In this document: in pieces, positions 55,506-64,000 of the stretch | How the letters are laid out: each line of letters opens with the position of its first letter | Position numbering within the stretch: the stretch's first letter is position 1 | Origin: an uncultured Eubacteriales bacterium | Lineage (GTDB): Bacteria; Bacillota; Clostridia; Oscillospirales; Acutalibacteraceae | Length of the DNA: 64,000 nucleotides | Assembly: GCA_934486915.1 (NCBI GenBank) | Contig: CAKSRC010000003.1 | Location: forward strand, 1 to 64,000 | Direction: 5' to 3' | Notes under the pieces: model-generated | What the model was told of the DNA's origin: nothing | Seen by the model: only the letters and a program-made list of their open reading frames with translations | Databases searched by the model: none | Program-made: the position numbers and the translations under genes

Positions 55506-57875
55506 TTAATCTTTTAACCTCTTGCCAAACAACTTAAGCATTAACATAAAAAAGACCGTTGCCGCCAAAATGAGAAAAGCAAGATACAAGCCAAGCTCCA
55601 TTGTAAGGCTCGACAAAGAGAAAAATCCCTTTAGCGTAAAAATACATATTGTAAATCCTAGTGCCATAGATATAAATAATATTTTCCTTATATTATCAAA
55701 TGGTATTGAAATTTTATAAAGAAGCATTAATCCCGTATACCCAGTAAGTATAACTGATAATGTAGAAGAGTTTTGATACGAAAGCGAAAACACATTACTT
55801 AATATAACTATCAATATTATATTAAATACAACCGTAAGTGCCCCTGGGAATGCCTTGCTTATAATATTCAAAAGGAAATTCCCCTTAATTCTTTCCTTAT
55901 TGGGCTCAAGAGCCAAAATAAACGACGGAATACCTATAGTAAACATACTTGTAAGCGTCATTTGTATTGGCATAAAGGGATAATGCATTTTTATAAAAAG
56001 AAAGATAACGGCAAGTAAAGTTGAATATATTGTCTTTACAAGAAACAATGAGGCCGAACGCTGGATATTATTTATAGACCTTCGTCCTTCCGCCACAACC
56101 CTTGGCATGGAATCAAAGTTGGAGTCAAGAAGCACCAATTGAGAAACACTTCTTGCCGCCTCACTTCCAGAAGCAACTGCAATACTGCAGTCCGCCTCCT
56201 TTAGTGCCAACACATCATTTACACCATCGCCCGTCATAGCAACAGTCTTGCCTTTCTCCTTAAGAGCTACAACTATTTCTTTTTTTTGCATAGGAGAAAC
56301 CCTGCCAAAAATCGTATATTTATCGACAGCATTTTTAATGTCCTCATCAGTCTTTAATGTAGAAGCGTCTATATATTTATCATAGCCCTTCATACCAACA
56401 CTTTTCGCAATATTTGAAACGGTCTTTACATTATCGCCTGAAATAATCTTAATATCAACACCTTGCTCTTCAAAATATTCCAATGTTTTTTTTGCACTTG
56501 GCCTTATTGTATCATTTATTAAAATAAGTGCCATTGCCTCAATATTATTGGGAAGCTCATTATTTTCGCAAAGAACTTCGCTTGAATGTACAAGTATCAA
56601 TACTCTATTTTGATCTATATACTTTTCGACTTCACTTTCTATGTCACTTCTATTTTCCAAGGAATTTTTTAATACCATTTCAGGTGCACCAATAATATAA
56701 CTTCCTTTTTCCTCAAATGACGCACCCGACCACTTTTTATCTGAAGAAAACGGCACTGTTTTAATAATCTTATAGTTTGATTCGCAGTTATATGCCCTTT
56801 TAATAGCATTGAATGTAGAATTATTATCTGTCAAATTACCGCTTAATGCATTTAATGCCTTATCAATATCATCATCTATGCCGTCCTTTAGAGGTATTAT
56901 GTTGGAAACCTCCATATTTGAATCCGTGAGTGTCCCCGTTTTATCAAGGCACAATGTATCTACCCTTGCCAAAGTTTCTATGCAATAAAGCTCCTGCACC
57001 AAAACCTTATGCCTTGAAAGCCTTATAATTCCCACTGCAAGCACCGTGCTTGTAAGCAAAACTAAACCTTCGGGTATCATTCCAATCAATGCCGCGACAG
57101 TATTCACGACTGCATTATTATAATTGCCGGCAGAAATAGAAAGTTGATTCCAAAATAAGAATGCCCCTATTGGTATTATCAATATTGAAACTGTCTTTAT
57201 GATCTTATTTATCGTTGTCATAATCTCAGAGTTGATTTTCTTTACATACTTTGCTTGATTTGATATTTTATTTGCATAATTATCATCACCTATATGCTCA
57301 ACCTTTGCCTTGCATTTCCCGCTTACGACAAAACTCCCCGAAAATAGGCTGTCGCCGGTCTTTTTATTTATAAGGTCGGATTCGCCTGTCAAAAGAGCCT
57401 CATTAACATCAAGTTCACCATGCATTAAAATGCAATCTGCCACGATTTGGTTTCCCGGCTCCAAACACAAAATATCATCTAATACAATCTCACTTGGATG
57501 AATTTCATGTATTTTACCATCTCTTAATACCTTTACCTTAATAGATGAAATAATAGAAAGTTTATCAACTGTTATTTTCGCTCTAATCTCTTGATAGGTA
57601 CTTATAACAGTATTACAAATTACGACTCCCATAAAAATTAAATTCTTATATGAGCCTACAATAAAGACTGCTAACGCTAAAGCAAAATTAAGCAAATTAA
57701 AAAGAGTAAATAGGTTATCCCTAACTATCCTTTTAATTGACTTGGTTTTTAACCCCGTATCAATATTAGATAGGCCCATTTCTTTTCTTTGCTCTACTTG
57801 AGTAGAAGAAAGCCCACAATCGATATCAGGATTTATTCTCTTTATATTTTTAGTATTTACAGCATTTTGCTTCAT
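55506..57875 (-). CDS. Cation-translocating P-type ATPase of unknown specificity
   Basis: A 789-aa P-type ATPase (HAD-IC group). It has TGES (EALLTGESDLINK), IPEGLVLLTSTVLAVGIIRLS in helix 4, the phosphorylation motif CLDKTGTLTDSNM (Leu where most P2 pumps have Ser), MTGDGVNDVLALKEADCS and an unusual short C-terminal membrane domain. It lacks heavy-metal CPx and N-terminal metal domains. This type is common in Firmicutes and its ion is not known. Starts at ATG after TTGGAGG. Confidence 0.88.
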   Translation of the reverse strand: MKQNAVNTKNIKRINPDIDCGLSSTQVEQRKEMGLSNIDTGLKTKSIKRIVRDNLFTLFNLLNFALALAVFIVGSYKNLIFMGVVICNTVISTYQEIRAKITVDKLSIISSIKVKVLRDGKIHEIHPSEIVLDDILCLEPGNQIVADCILMHGELDVNEALLTGESDLINKKTGDSLFSGSFVVSGKCKAKVEHIGDDNYANKISNQAKYVKKINSEIMTTINKIIKTVSILIIPIGAFLFWNQLSISAGNYNNAVVNTVAALIGMIPEGLVLLTSTVLAVGIIRLSRHKVLVQELYCIETLARVDTLCLDKTGTLTDSNMEVSNIIPLKDGIDDDIDKALNALSGNLTDNNSTFNAIKRAYNCESNYKIIKTVPFSSDKKWSGASFEEKGSYIIGAPEMVLKNSLENRSDIESEVEKYIDQNRVLILVHSSEVLCENNELPNNIEAMALILINDTIRPSAKKTLEYFEEQGVDIKIISGDNVKTVSNIAKSVGMKGYDKYIDASTLKTDEDIKNAVDKYTIFGRVSPMQKKEIVVALKEKGKTVAMTGDGVNDVLALKEADCSIAVASGSEAARSVSQLVLLDSNFDSMPRVVAEGRRSINNIQRSASLFLVKTIYSTLLAVIFLFIKMHYPFMPIQMTLTSMFTIGIPSFILALEPNKERIKGNFLLNIISKAFPGALTVVFNIILIVILSNVFSLSYQNSSTLSVILTGYTGLMLLYKISIPFDNIRKILFISMALGFTICIFTLKGFFSLSSLTMELGLYLAFLILAATVFFMLMLKLFGKRLKD

Positions 57876-58009
57876 TATATTGGGCCTCCAAGGAGATTAT
57901 TTTTATAAAATAATAATTAAATCAAATCTTCAAGCATAAAGTTATAATATATGCAATTTAAAAATCTTTTGATTCTGGTATTAACATTAATAAGAAAAGG
58001 GGAATAAAC

Positions 58010-58303
58010 TTGGGTTGTAGAATAGTAGAATTGCGGCATAAAGAAGTAATCGACATAAAAACCGGCACACGACTCGGCTGCGTATGTGATGTTGAGGTTG
58101 ATATGAAGTGCGCAAAATTGGTCGCTGTTATAATATATGGCAGGCCAAAGTGTTTGGGTCTATTTGGACGTGAAGAAGACATAATCATAAGATGGGACGA
58201 AATAGAAGTTGTTGGTGAAGATACAATATTAGTTTGCCACAACGTTTGCTGCAGAATGAAAAAAAGAAAATGCCGTAATATCTTTAAAAACTTCTTTAGA
58301 TAA
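58010..58303 (+). CDS. YlmC/YmxH family sporulation protein (PRC barrel)
   Basis: A 97-aa PRC-barrel-like protein: MGCRIVELRHKEVIDIKTGTRLGCVCDVEVD, then IIRWDEIEVVGEDTILV. Starts at TTG with AAAAGGGGAATAAAC upstream. The C-terminal tail is Cys/Lys/Arg-rich (CHNVCCRMKKRKC). YlmC/YmxH proteins are sporulation-controlled, of uncertain role. Confidence 0.85.
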   Translation: MGCRIVELRHKEVIDIKTGTRLGCVCDVEVDMKCAKLVAVIIYGRPKCLGLFGREEDIIIRWDEIEVVGEDTILVCHNVCCRMKKRKCRNIFKNFFR

Positions 58304-58312
58304 GCTAAAAGC

Positions 58313-58882
58313 CTATCGTTTCAACCTGCGGGCTCCCTTTTTGCGGCTATGTTTTCCTTTATTTTGCAAAGCCTTATAAATAGATATATTAAATAAAGCC
58401 ACCACCACTCCAAGTAAGGCTCCCGCTACGACATCGCTTGGAAAATGAACAAATAAATACATCCTTGAGAAACCCATCACGACTGCAAATATGAAAGCTA
58501 AAATGCCTAATTTTTTATTCATAAAACAAATGACAGTCGCCGCCGCAAATGAAAGATATGTGTGGCCCGACGGGAAAGAAAATCCTCCCGGGTGCCTAAT
58601 TAAAATATCTACCTCTTTAAAAACATCACATGGTCTTGAACGTGCAATTAAGGGCTTTATCACAAAGCTCCCCAAGCACCCGGTAAGAGCTAAAGTTACA
58701 AAAAGCAATACTCCATAACGTCTATACCTTTTTATTATCATCAAAACAATTGAAATTATAAACCATATCGCACCTAAATTTCCAAGTGATGTTATGTTTA
58801 CCATTATCTTATCCAATATTGGATTATGTAGCGACTGCAAATAAAATAAAATATCAAATTCTATGTCTTGAAAATTTTCCAT
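58313..58882 (-). CDS. PAP2-family phosphatase
   Basis: A 190-aa membrane phosphatase with about five helices and the three PAP2 motifs: KPLIARSRP, PSGHTYL and SRMYLFVHFPSDV. It probably dephosphorylates a lipid such as undecaprenyl pyrophosphate or a phosphatidate. The ATG at 58882 with GAAAGGATATATACAA is chosen; the frame extends up to 58957 into repeat copy 5, without a site. C terminus is basic. Confidence 0.9.
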   Translation of the reverse strand: MENFQDIEFDILFYLQSLHNPILDKIMVNITSLGNLGAIWFIISIVLMIIKRYRRYGVLLFVTLALTGCLGSFVIKPLIARSRPCDVFKEVDILIRHPGGFSFPSGHTYLSFAAATVICFMNKKLGILAFIFAVVMGFSRMYLFVHFPSDVVAGALLGVVVALFNISIYKALQNKGKHSRKKGARRLKR

Positions 58883-58933
58883 TTGTATATATCCTTTCTT
58901 TTGCTTTTTTAATTTAAATCGAGGGGCTTTCTT

Positions 58934-59088
58934 CTTTGCTTGCAAACAGCAGAGCATACGACAAATTGCAAGCAGCGCAAGTGGAACATTAGCTCTTTAG
59001 TGTTTCAGTGGAGGATTATGTTCCCCTCTGAAATCTTGGATGGAACCCGCCGCCTTAAGAGGCGATGGACATCTGTACTTTGATTATA
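58934..59088 (+). repeat. Dispersed hairpin-rich element, copy 5 (upstream of sigK)
   Basis: Reads TTTGCTTGCAAACAGCAGAGC, TTGCAAGCAGCGCAA, then GGAACATTAGCTCTTT, TTTCAGTGGAGG and CCCTCTGAAA, then CCGCCTTAAGAGGCG, ending ATCTGTACTTTGATTATA. It ends 19 bases before the sigK ATG, and 52 bases from the divergent PAP2 start. The copy is near full length. Confidence 0.85.
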
Positions 59089-59107
59089 ATTTAAGGGGGG
59101 AAAATAT

Positions 59108-59806
59108 ATGTTTTCCGGAATTTTTAGTTCTATTTTAAATAATTTACTTTTTCTTATTTTGCATGTAAGCGGTTCGGGTACTTTTCCAAAACCACTTTCC
59201 GCAAAAAAGGAAAGAGAGTACTTAGAACTTCTTCAAAACGGCGACCAAGAGGCAAAAAACAAACTTATAGAGCACAATTTAAGGCTTGTCGCTCACGTAA
59301 TAAAAAAATATTACGCGAGTACCAGCGACCAAGATGACTTAGTTTCAATAGGTACCATAGGTCTTATAAAAGCTATCAATACATTCAAGCCCGATAAAGG
59401 AACAAGGCTTTCAAGCTATGCCGCAAGATGCATAGAAAATGAAGTTTTAATGTTTTTTAGAAACAGCAAAAAAAGTTTGCAAGATGTCTCCATGAACGAG
59501 CCTATCGAAACCGATAAAGACGGCAATGCCCTTACATTAATGGACACAATGGCCGAAGAGGACTCTATAATCGATCAACTTGATGTAAAATTTAAGTCTG
59601 AAAAACTAAATACATATATGCTCAATGCTCTTTCAAAACGGGAACGTGAAATAATCAAACTTCGCTATGGATTATGTGGAGTAAAACCACTCACGCAAAG
59701 AGAAGTCGCAAAAAAAATGAATATCTCAAGGTCATATGTCTCGAGAATAGAAAAAAAGGCTTTGCTTTCTCTAAGAAAACAATTTGAAAAACATGGCGAT
59801 GTCTAA
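59108..59806 (+). CDS. sigK: Mother-cell sigma factor SigK (uninterrupted, with pro-sequence)
   Basis: A 232-aa sporulation sigma factor of the SigK group. The first ~20 residues (MFSGIFSSILNNLLFLILHV) form a hydrophobic pro-sequence that is removed by SpoIVFB in other organisms. Then PKPLSAKKEREYLELLQNGD, region 2 (IEHNLRLVAHVIKKYY, LVSIGTIGLIKAINTF) and region 4 (LTQREVAKKMNISRSYVSRIEKKALLSLRK). The frame is not split by a skin element. Starts at ATG after AAGGGGGG; repeat copy 5 lies directly upstream. Confidence 0.94.
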   Translation: MFSGIFSSILNNLLFLILHVSGSGTFPKPLSAKKEREYLELLQNGDQEAKNKLIEHNLRLVAHVIKKYYASTSDQDDLVSIGTIGLIKAINTFKPDKGTRLSSYAARCIENEVLMFFRNSKKSLQDVSMNEPIETDKDGNALTLMDTMAEEDSIIDQLDVKFKSEKLNTYMLNALSKREREIIKLRYGLCGVKPLTQREVAKKMNISRSYVSRIEKKALLSLRKQFEKHGDV

Positions 59807-59809
59807 AGT

Positions 59810-60298
59810 TTAGTATCCAAACTTCCCTATTATTGACTCATCATTCTTAACCCAATCTTCAACATTGGTAATATTGTATTCATCTTTAGATACCCTAACA
59901 ATTACCTCTTTAATGCCCGCATTTATTATTAAGCGTTTACACATAGAGCATGACGATGCATCCTTTACATATTCCCCGCTTGGAACTACTTTTCCAACTA
60001 AATATAAGGATGCACCCAACATCTCGCTTCTTGATGCATGGATAATGGCGTTTGCCTCGGCGTGGACTGAGCGGCAAAGTTCATATCTTTCCCCTCTTGG
60101 GATTCCTAAAGATTCTCTTATACATTTTCCTATATCAATACAATTTTCTCTTCCTCTTGGCGCTCCATTATAACCCGAGGATATTATTTGATCATTATTT
60201 ACCAATATTGCCCCATAGTTTTTTCTTAGGCAAGTCCCCCTTTCCGAAACCACCTCGGCTATATCTAAATAATAGTTACTTTTATCCCGTCGATCCAC
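59810..60298 (-). CDS. Deoxycytidylate (dCMP) deaminase
   Basis: A 162-aa cytidine-deaminase-fold enzyme with the zinc-binding HAEANAI and CSMCKR motifs and SGYNGAPRG, the dCMP deaminase/ComEB pattern. It converts dCMP to dUMP. Starts at GTG with AAAGGGGAATTC upstream. It is convergent with sigK and stands alone. Confidence 0.93.
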   Translation of the reverse strand: MDRRDKSNYYLDIAEVVSERGTCLRKNYGAILVNNDQIISSGYNGAPRGRENCIDIGKCIRESLGIPRGERYELCRSVHAEANAIIHASRSEMLGASLYLVGKVVPSGEYVKDASSCSMCKRLIINAGIKEVIVRVSKDEYNITNVEDWVKNDESIIGKFGY

Positions 60299-60509
60299 AA
60301 ATGAATTCCCCTTTGCAAATTATCTATTTATATATTTTACCCTATGATTGTTCTAATTACAACAGACCCTTAATTATTAAGGCCATATTTTAACACCTTT
60401 ATTACATCCATTATCAGCACCTAACCTTCCGTTTCTTGCATAAAATAATGATATGTAGTATAATAAACCTCGATTTTAGTATATTTTTTGTGTTAGGCGA
60501 GGTGAAAAT

Positions 60510-61196
60510 ATGTTAATGAAAAATTGGGAAGATATCCCCAAGGATATCAAAAATGATGAGGTTAAAATATATTACGATATACTAAAAGATAGGGAAATCA
60601 GCCTTTTAATTAAGCGCTGTTTTGATATTTTATTTTCCTTGATTCTATTGGTGTTATTGTCGCCTGCTTTTCTTTTGATCGCCATATTAATTAAATTTGA
60701 TTCAAAAGGGCCTATATTCTTTAGGCAAGAACGAGTCACTAAATATAAAAGAATATTTAAGATATTTAAATTTAGAACCATGGTGAATAATGCCGACAAA
60801 ATCGGCTCACAAGTGACGGTGGAAAATGACAGTAGGGTCACTAAAATAGGAAAATATTTAAGGAAAGTACGCTTAGACGAGATTCCTCAGCTTATTAATA
60901 TACTAATAGGCGATATGAGCTTTGTTGGGACAAGGCCTGAGGTTCTTAAATATGTCGATCGATACAGCGATGCAATGAAGGCTACTCTTTTAATGCCCGC
61001 CGGCGTCACTTCTTTGGCAAGCATTAAATTTAAAGATGAAGAAAAACTTTTAAATGACAAGGAAAACGTCGACGACGTTTACGTAAATGAAGTACTTCCT
61101 TTAAAAATGGAATATAACCTTGAATACATAAAAAGATTTAATTTCTTTTATGATATAAAACTTTTATTTAAAACGTTTTTTGCAGTAATCAAGTAA
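60510..61196 (+). CDS. Sugar-phosphate transferase (bacterial sugar transferase), first gene of a glycan cluster
   Basis: A 228-aa phosphoglycosyl transferase similar in plan to the one at 39998: one membrane helix (about 37-60), FFRQERVTKYKRIFKIFKFRTM, VRLDEIPQLINILIGDMSFVGTRPE and a longer C-terminal part. It probably loads the first sugar of a surface glycan. Co-directional with the aminotransferase (27 bases) and the polymerase/ligase gene. Confidence 0.9.
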   Translation: MLMKNWEDIPKDIKNDEVKIYYDILKDREISLLIKRCFDILFSLILLVLLSPAFLLIAILIKFDSKGPIFFRQERVTKYKRIFKIFKFRTMVNNADKIGSQVTVENDSRVTKIGKYLRKVRLDEIPQLINILIGDMSFVGTRPEVLKYVDRYSDAMKATLLMPAGVTSLASIKFKDEEKLLNDKENVDDVYVNEVLPLKMEYNLEYIKRFNFFYDIKLLFKTFFAVIK

Positions 61197-61223
61197 AAAA
61201 CTTAGGAGATGTATTAATTCGAT

Positions 61224-62423
61224 ATGAATATTAAATTTTCACCACCGGATATTTCAAACGAAGAAATAAACGAGGTAATAGACACTTTAAAATCTGGATG
61301 GATCACAACAGGACCAAAAACTAAATTATTGGAAAATAAAATAGCCGAGTTTTGCGGCACTTCAAAAGCTGTGTGCCTAAATTCTGCGACAGCAGGACTT
61401 GAGCTTGTATTAAGGCTTTTCGGCATAGGACCCGGGGATGAAGTAATTACAAGCGCATATACATACACAGCGTCATGCAGTGTAATTTGCCATGTTGGAG
61501 CTACACCTATTTTAATAGATTCACAAAAAGATTCCCATGAAATGGACTATGACGCTTTGGCAAATGCAATCACTCCTAAAACAAAGGCTGTTATCCCCGT
61601 AGATATCGCAGGAATAATGTGTGACTACGACAAAATATTCGACATAGTAAACTCTAAAAAATCTATGTTTAAGCCAAACAATAAGCTTCAAGAAAGCCTA
61701 AACAGGATTTTAGTTTTAGCCGACGGCGCACACTCCTTAGGTGCTAAATATAAAGGACAAATATCTGGAAGCGTTGCAGACTTTACAAGCTTTTCCTTCC
61801 ATGCTGTCAAAAACTTTACAACCGCTGAAGGTGGAGCAGTAGTTTGGAAAGATATTCCCAACATTTCTAATGAGGATATATATAAACAATTTATGTTATT
61901 TTCCCTTCATGGTCAAAACAAGGATGCCCTTGCTAAAACTCAAAAAGGTAGCTGGGAATATGACATCATTGCACCTTATTACAAGTGCAATATGACTGAC
62001 ATCATGGCGGCTATAGGTCTTGCTCAATATAGGCGTTATAGTGGAATGCTTGAAAGAAGAAAAAATATTGTATCGCAATACAATGAAGCATTTAAAGATG
62101 AAGACGTTACTTTCTTAAACCACTATGATGACGACCACCAAGGCAGCGGACACTTATACATGGTAAGACTTAATAATAAAAGTCTTGAGCAAAGAAACAA
62201 AATGATAGAATTAATGGAAGAAAACGGTGTAGCCGTAAATGTGCATTATAAGCCATTGCCTATGCATACGGCCTACAAAAACCTAGGGTTCGACATAAAG
62301 GATTTCCCTAATGCCTATAATCTATATAAAAATGAAATCACATTACCCCTTAATACTCTCTTGACTGATGAGGAAGTTGCCTATGTAATCAAAACATTCA
62401 AAGAATGTCTATCTAAAATATAG
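61224..62423 (+). CDS. DegT/DnrJ/EryC1/StrS sugar aminotransferase
   Basis: A 399-aa PLP aminotransferase for nucleotide-sugar amination: LKSGWITTGPKTKLLENKIA, YTYTASCSVICHVGATPILID, LVLADGAHSLGAKYKG with the PLP-binding Asp, and SFSFHAVKNFTTAEGG with the PLP Lys. The C terminus has VNVHYKPLPMHTAYKNLG. It makes an amino sugar for the glycan. Substrate unknown. Confidence 0.92.
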   Translation: MNIKFSPPDISNEEINEVIDTLKSGWITTGPKTKLLENKIAEFCGTSKAVCLNSATAGLELVLRLFGIGPGDEVITSAYTYTASCSVICHVGATPILIDSQKDSHEMDYDALANAITPKTKAVIPVDIAGIMCDYDKIFDIVNSKKSMFKPNNKLQESLNRILVLADGAHSLGAKYKGQISGSVADFTSFSFHAVKNFTTAEGGAVVWKDIPNISNEDIYKQFMLFSLHGQNKDALAKTQKGSWEYDIIAPYYKCNMTDIMAAIGLAQYRRYSGMLERRKNIVSQYNEAFKDEDVTFLNHYDDDHQGSGHLYMVRLNNKSLEQRNKMIELMEENGVAVNVHYKPLPMHTAYKNLGFDIKDFPNAYNLYKNEITLPLNTLLTDEEVAYVIKTFKECLSKI

Positions 62424-62463
62424 TTAGGTAAATATTGTTTCAACTATTATAAGGAGAATATTT

Positions 62464-64000
62464 ATGCAGTTTATAAAAACTGATCTAAAAAGGCTAGATG
62501 AAATAATTTTCAATCCAAGCCTTTTTAGAATTGCCTATATTATAGATTTGTTTTTAGGAATGTTGGCCTTTTTAGAGCCCACTTCACTTGTCTTAAAATG
62601 TCTTATCCTTTCTTGGGGAGCTCTTATATTTATACATAACTTTATTAAAACAAAAGCATTCCTAAAAATTAAGTATTATAAAATATTGATTCTATTTTTA
62701 GGGCTGTGTTTATTTACAACACTTTTGCATTTTAATGATAATCTTCTTGCTAACCTACTTTTTATATACCACACATCCATATGTTTTTTTATGTTTTATG
62801 GAATGAATGTTCAAAATGATAAGAAGTCAATAGAAAAGGAAATGGTATTTATATTTAAGTTTATAACCATAAGTACCACCTTGCTTTCTTGTCTTGGGCT
62901 ATTGATTTTTGCGTTTAAAACCCAAATAAATATCCAAGACTATTGGCTTGGAATATATCAAAATAGGTTTATAGGTGTCTATTCAAACCCCAATTTATTG
63001 GCGTTTTCATGTGTCCTATCTATAATATTCGGCTATATGCTTACCCAAAAGGACACTTTAGGCCAATACACAAAAAACAAGCACTTATATATAGCTTCCA
63101 TTGTTATCAATATTGGCGCATTAATCCTTTCTGATTCTAATGCTTCATTACTTTTCTTTATTCTATACATAATTGTGTTAATATTCTATAAATTATTTTC
63201 TAATAAAACTTTCTTTTCAATAAGTGATATTATTAAAAGATCAACCTTATTAGTCCTTTGTTGCTTAGTATTATTCTTGTTGACATTTGGGCTAAGAAAC
63301 TTTGTGCAGGATAAAGTGGCCATATTTGTAAATGATATTCACCAAAGCCAAGAACCTATACATGACAATAAAAATGAGTTTGAAAATATAATAACAGAAG
63401 AAGAGGTAACTGATGATGACAGTAATGATAATGAGGAAGAAAGTATTGAAGAAGCTGTCGAAATAGGAAGAGACCCGCTAAGTGGAAGTTATGATGTAAG
63501 CAGTGGAAGAATTACACTTCTAAAGCAATCATTAATTATGTTTAAAAATCATCCATTTTTTGGAGTAGGTAGAGGAAATATTGTAGAGTACGGTCTGCGT
63601 GAAATACCCGGCGGACTTAGATTTTCAGATTTTCATAACGGTTATGTAACCATATTAGTGTCTTGGGGTACAATTGGATTTATAATATTTTCAAGTTTCG
63701 CTCTTATGTTAGCCATTGATATGTGTAAAAGTCTTTTTAACATGGGCAAAAATCGCGACTCAAAAATATACTCCAATTTATTTTCAATTATAGTATCTTA
63801 TGCATTCTATAGTCTTTTTGAAAAAACAATCTTATCTGAAATAACCTTTATGGTAGTTATATTTTGGTTGATACTTGGCTATGCTTCTACTTATATTAAT
63901 GTAAGAAATAACTTTGCAAAAGAGGGGTTAAACTATGAAGGAAAGCTTCTTAATAGACAAAAATACACTTTTAGACGAAGGGGTTTCATCATCAAGTATA
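62464..64000 (+). CDS. Wzy/O-antigen ligase family protein (cut by right edge)
   Basis: An open frame of at least 512 codons from ATG at 62464 (AAGGAGAATATTT upstream) to the right edge, with no stop. At least ten hydrophobic segments, and the Wzy_C-type loop SGRITLLKQSLIMFKNHPFFGVG followed by FHNGYVTILVSWGTIGF. An acidic stretch (about residues 305-335, EEEVTDDDSNDNEEES) precedes this loop. It would polymerise or ligate the glycan. Last visible gene of the cluster. Confidence 0.88.
   Translation, partial: MQFIKTDLKRLDEIIFNPSLFRIAYIIDLFLGMLAFLEPTSLVLKCLILSWGALIFIHNFIKTKAFLKIKYYKILILFLGLCLFTTLLHFNDNLLANLLFIYHTSICFFMFYGMNVQNDKKSIEKEMVFIFKFITISTTLLSCLGLLIFAFKTQINIQDYWLGIYQNRFIGVYSNPNLLAFSCVLSIIFGYMLTQKDTLGQYTKNKHLYIASIVINIGALILSDSNASLLFFILYIIVLIFYKLFSNKTFFSISDIIKRSTLLVLCCLVLFLLTFGLRNFVQDKVAIFVNDIHQSQEPIHDNKNEFENIITEEEVTDDDSNDNEEESIEEAVEIGRDPLSGSYDVSSGRITLLKQSLIMFKNHPFFGVGRGNIVEYGLREIPGGLRFSDFHNGYVTILVSWGTIGFIIFSSFALMLAIDMCKSLFNMGKNRDSKIYSNLFSIIVSYAFYSLFEKTILSEITFMVVIFWLILGYASTYINVRNNFAKEGLNYEGKLLNRQKYTFRRRGFIIKY

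Noticed and set aside
59108..59806. skin-type interruption of sigK
   Set aside because: The sigK frame is continuous from pro-sequence to region 4.

Overview
The window is AT-rich DNA from a spore-forming member of the Clostridia (Bacillota). The evidence is a SpoIID-like protein, a SigK with a membrane pro-sequence, YtaF and YlmC/YmxH sporulation proteins, a ctsR-mcsA-mcsB-clpC operon, a dgt-dnaG-rpoD operon and many strong AGGAGG-type ribosome binding sites with frequent TTG/GTG starts. I saw no rRNA, tRNA, CRISPR array, transposase or integrase gene.

Layout. 1-5342 (minus strand): the promoter-proximal part of a contractile injection system (CIS, tailocin/Afp-like) operon: an unknown 303-aa protein, tail sheath, tube protein, a tail-assembly chaperone-like protein whose small partner appears to be made only by -1 frameshifting, a second tube protein, and an unknown gene cut by the left edge. 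5724-10838 (plus): prmA, apparently with an AUU start, and a heterodimeric ABC exporter. 10965-17058: rpmF, yceD, gap, an unknown membrane protein, a SpoIID-like protein, a VOC protein and an ABC-F ATPase. 17203-23361: nrdR, then the minus-strand dgt-dnaG-rpoD-rrf2 cluster, yigZ and rpmE. 23509-36779: a VanY-like protein that has lost its zinc ligands, pyk, a GNAT enzyme, nth, aspS, hisS, mgsA, minD and the mreBCD-mrdA cell-shape cluster. 37053-42386 (plus): flavin reductase, SDR, TspO, a flavodoxin-like membrane protein, a holin-like zinc-ribbon protein, a sugar transferase, citrate synthase and a small unknown protein. 42666-47243 (minus): the CtsR-controlled protein quality-control operon. 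47624-59806: ppa, trmL, rodA, two P-type ATPases flanking ytaF and an Asn-rich micro-protein, ylmC, a PAP2 phosphatase and sigK. 59810-64000: a dCMP deaminase and the start of a surface-polysaccharide cluster (sugar transferase, DegT aminotransferase, Wzy/O-antigen-ligase family protein).

The main points for a second look are: (1) the CIS operon with a candidate -1 programmed frameshift at a five-G run, an unrecognised first gene and hairpins placed at gene junctions; (2) a five-copy dispersed element of about 130-160 bp with internal hairpins and imperfect terminal inverted repeats, lying next to nrdR, clpC, ppa, rodA and sigK; (3) several leaders in which a perfect inverted repeat covers the ribosome binding site or start codon (flavodoxin-like gene, holin-like gene); (4) a VanY-fold protein with all three zinc ligands replaced; (5) a probable AUU start for prmA. 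All family assignments were made by reading motifs, without any database search.
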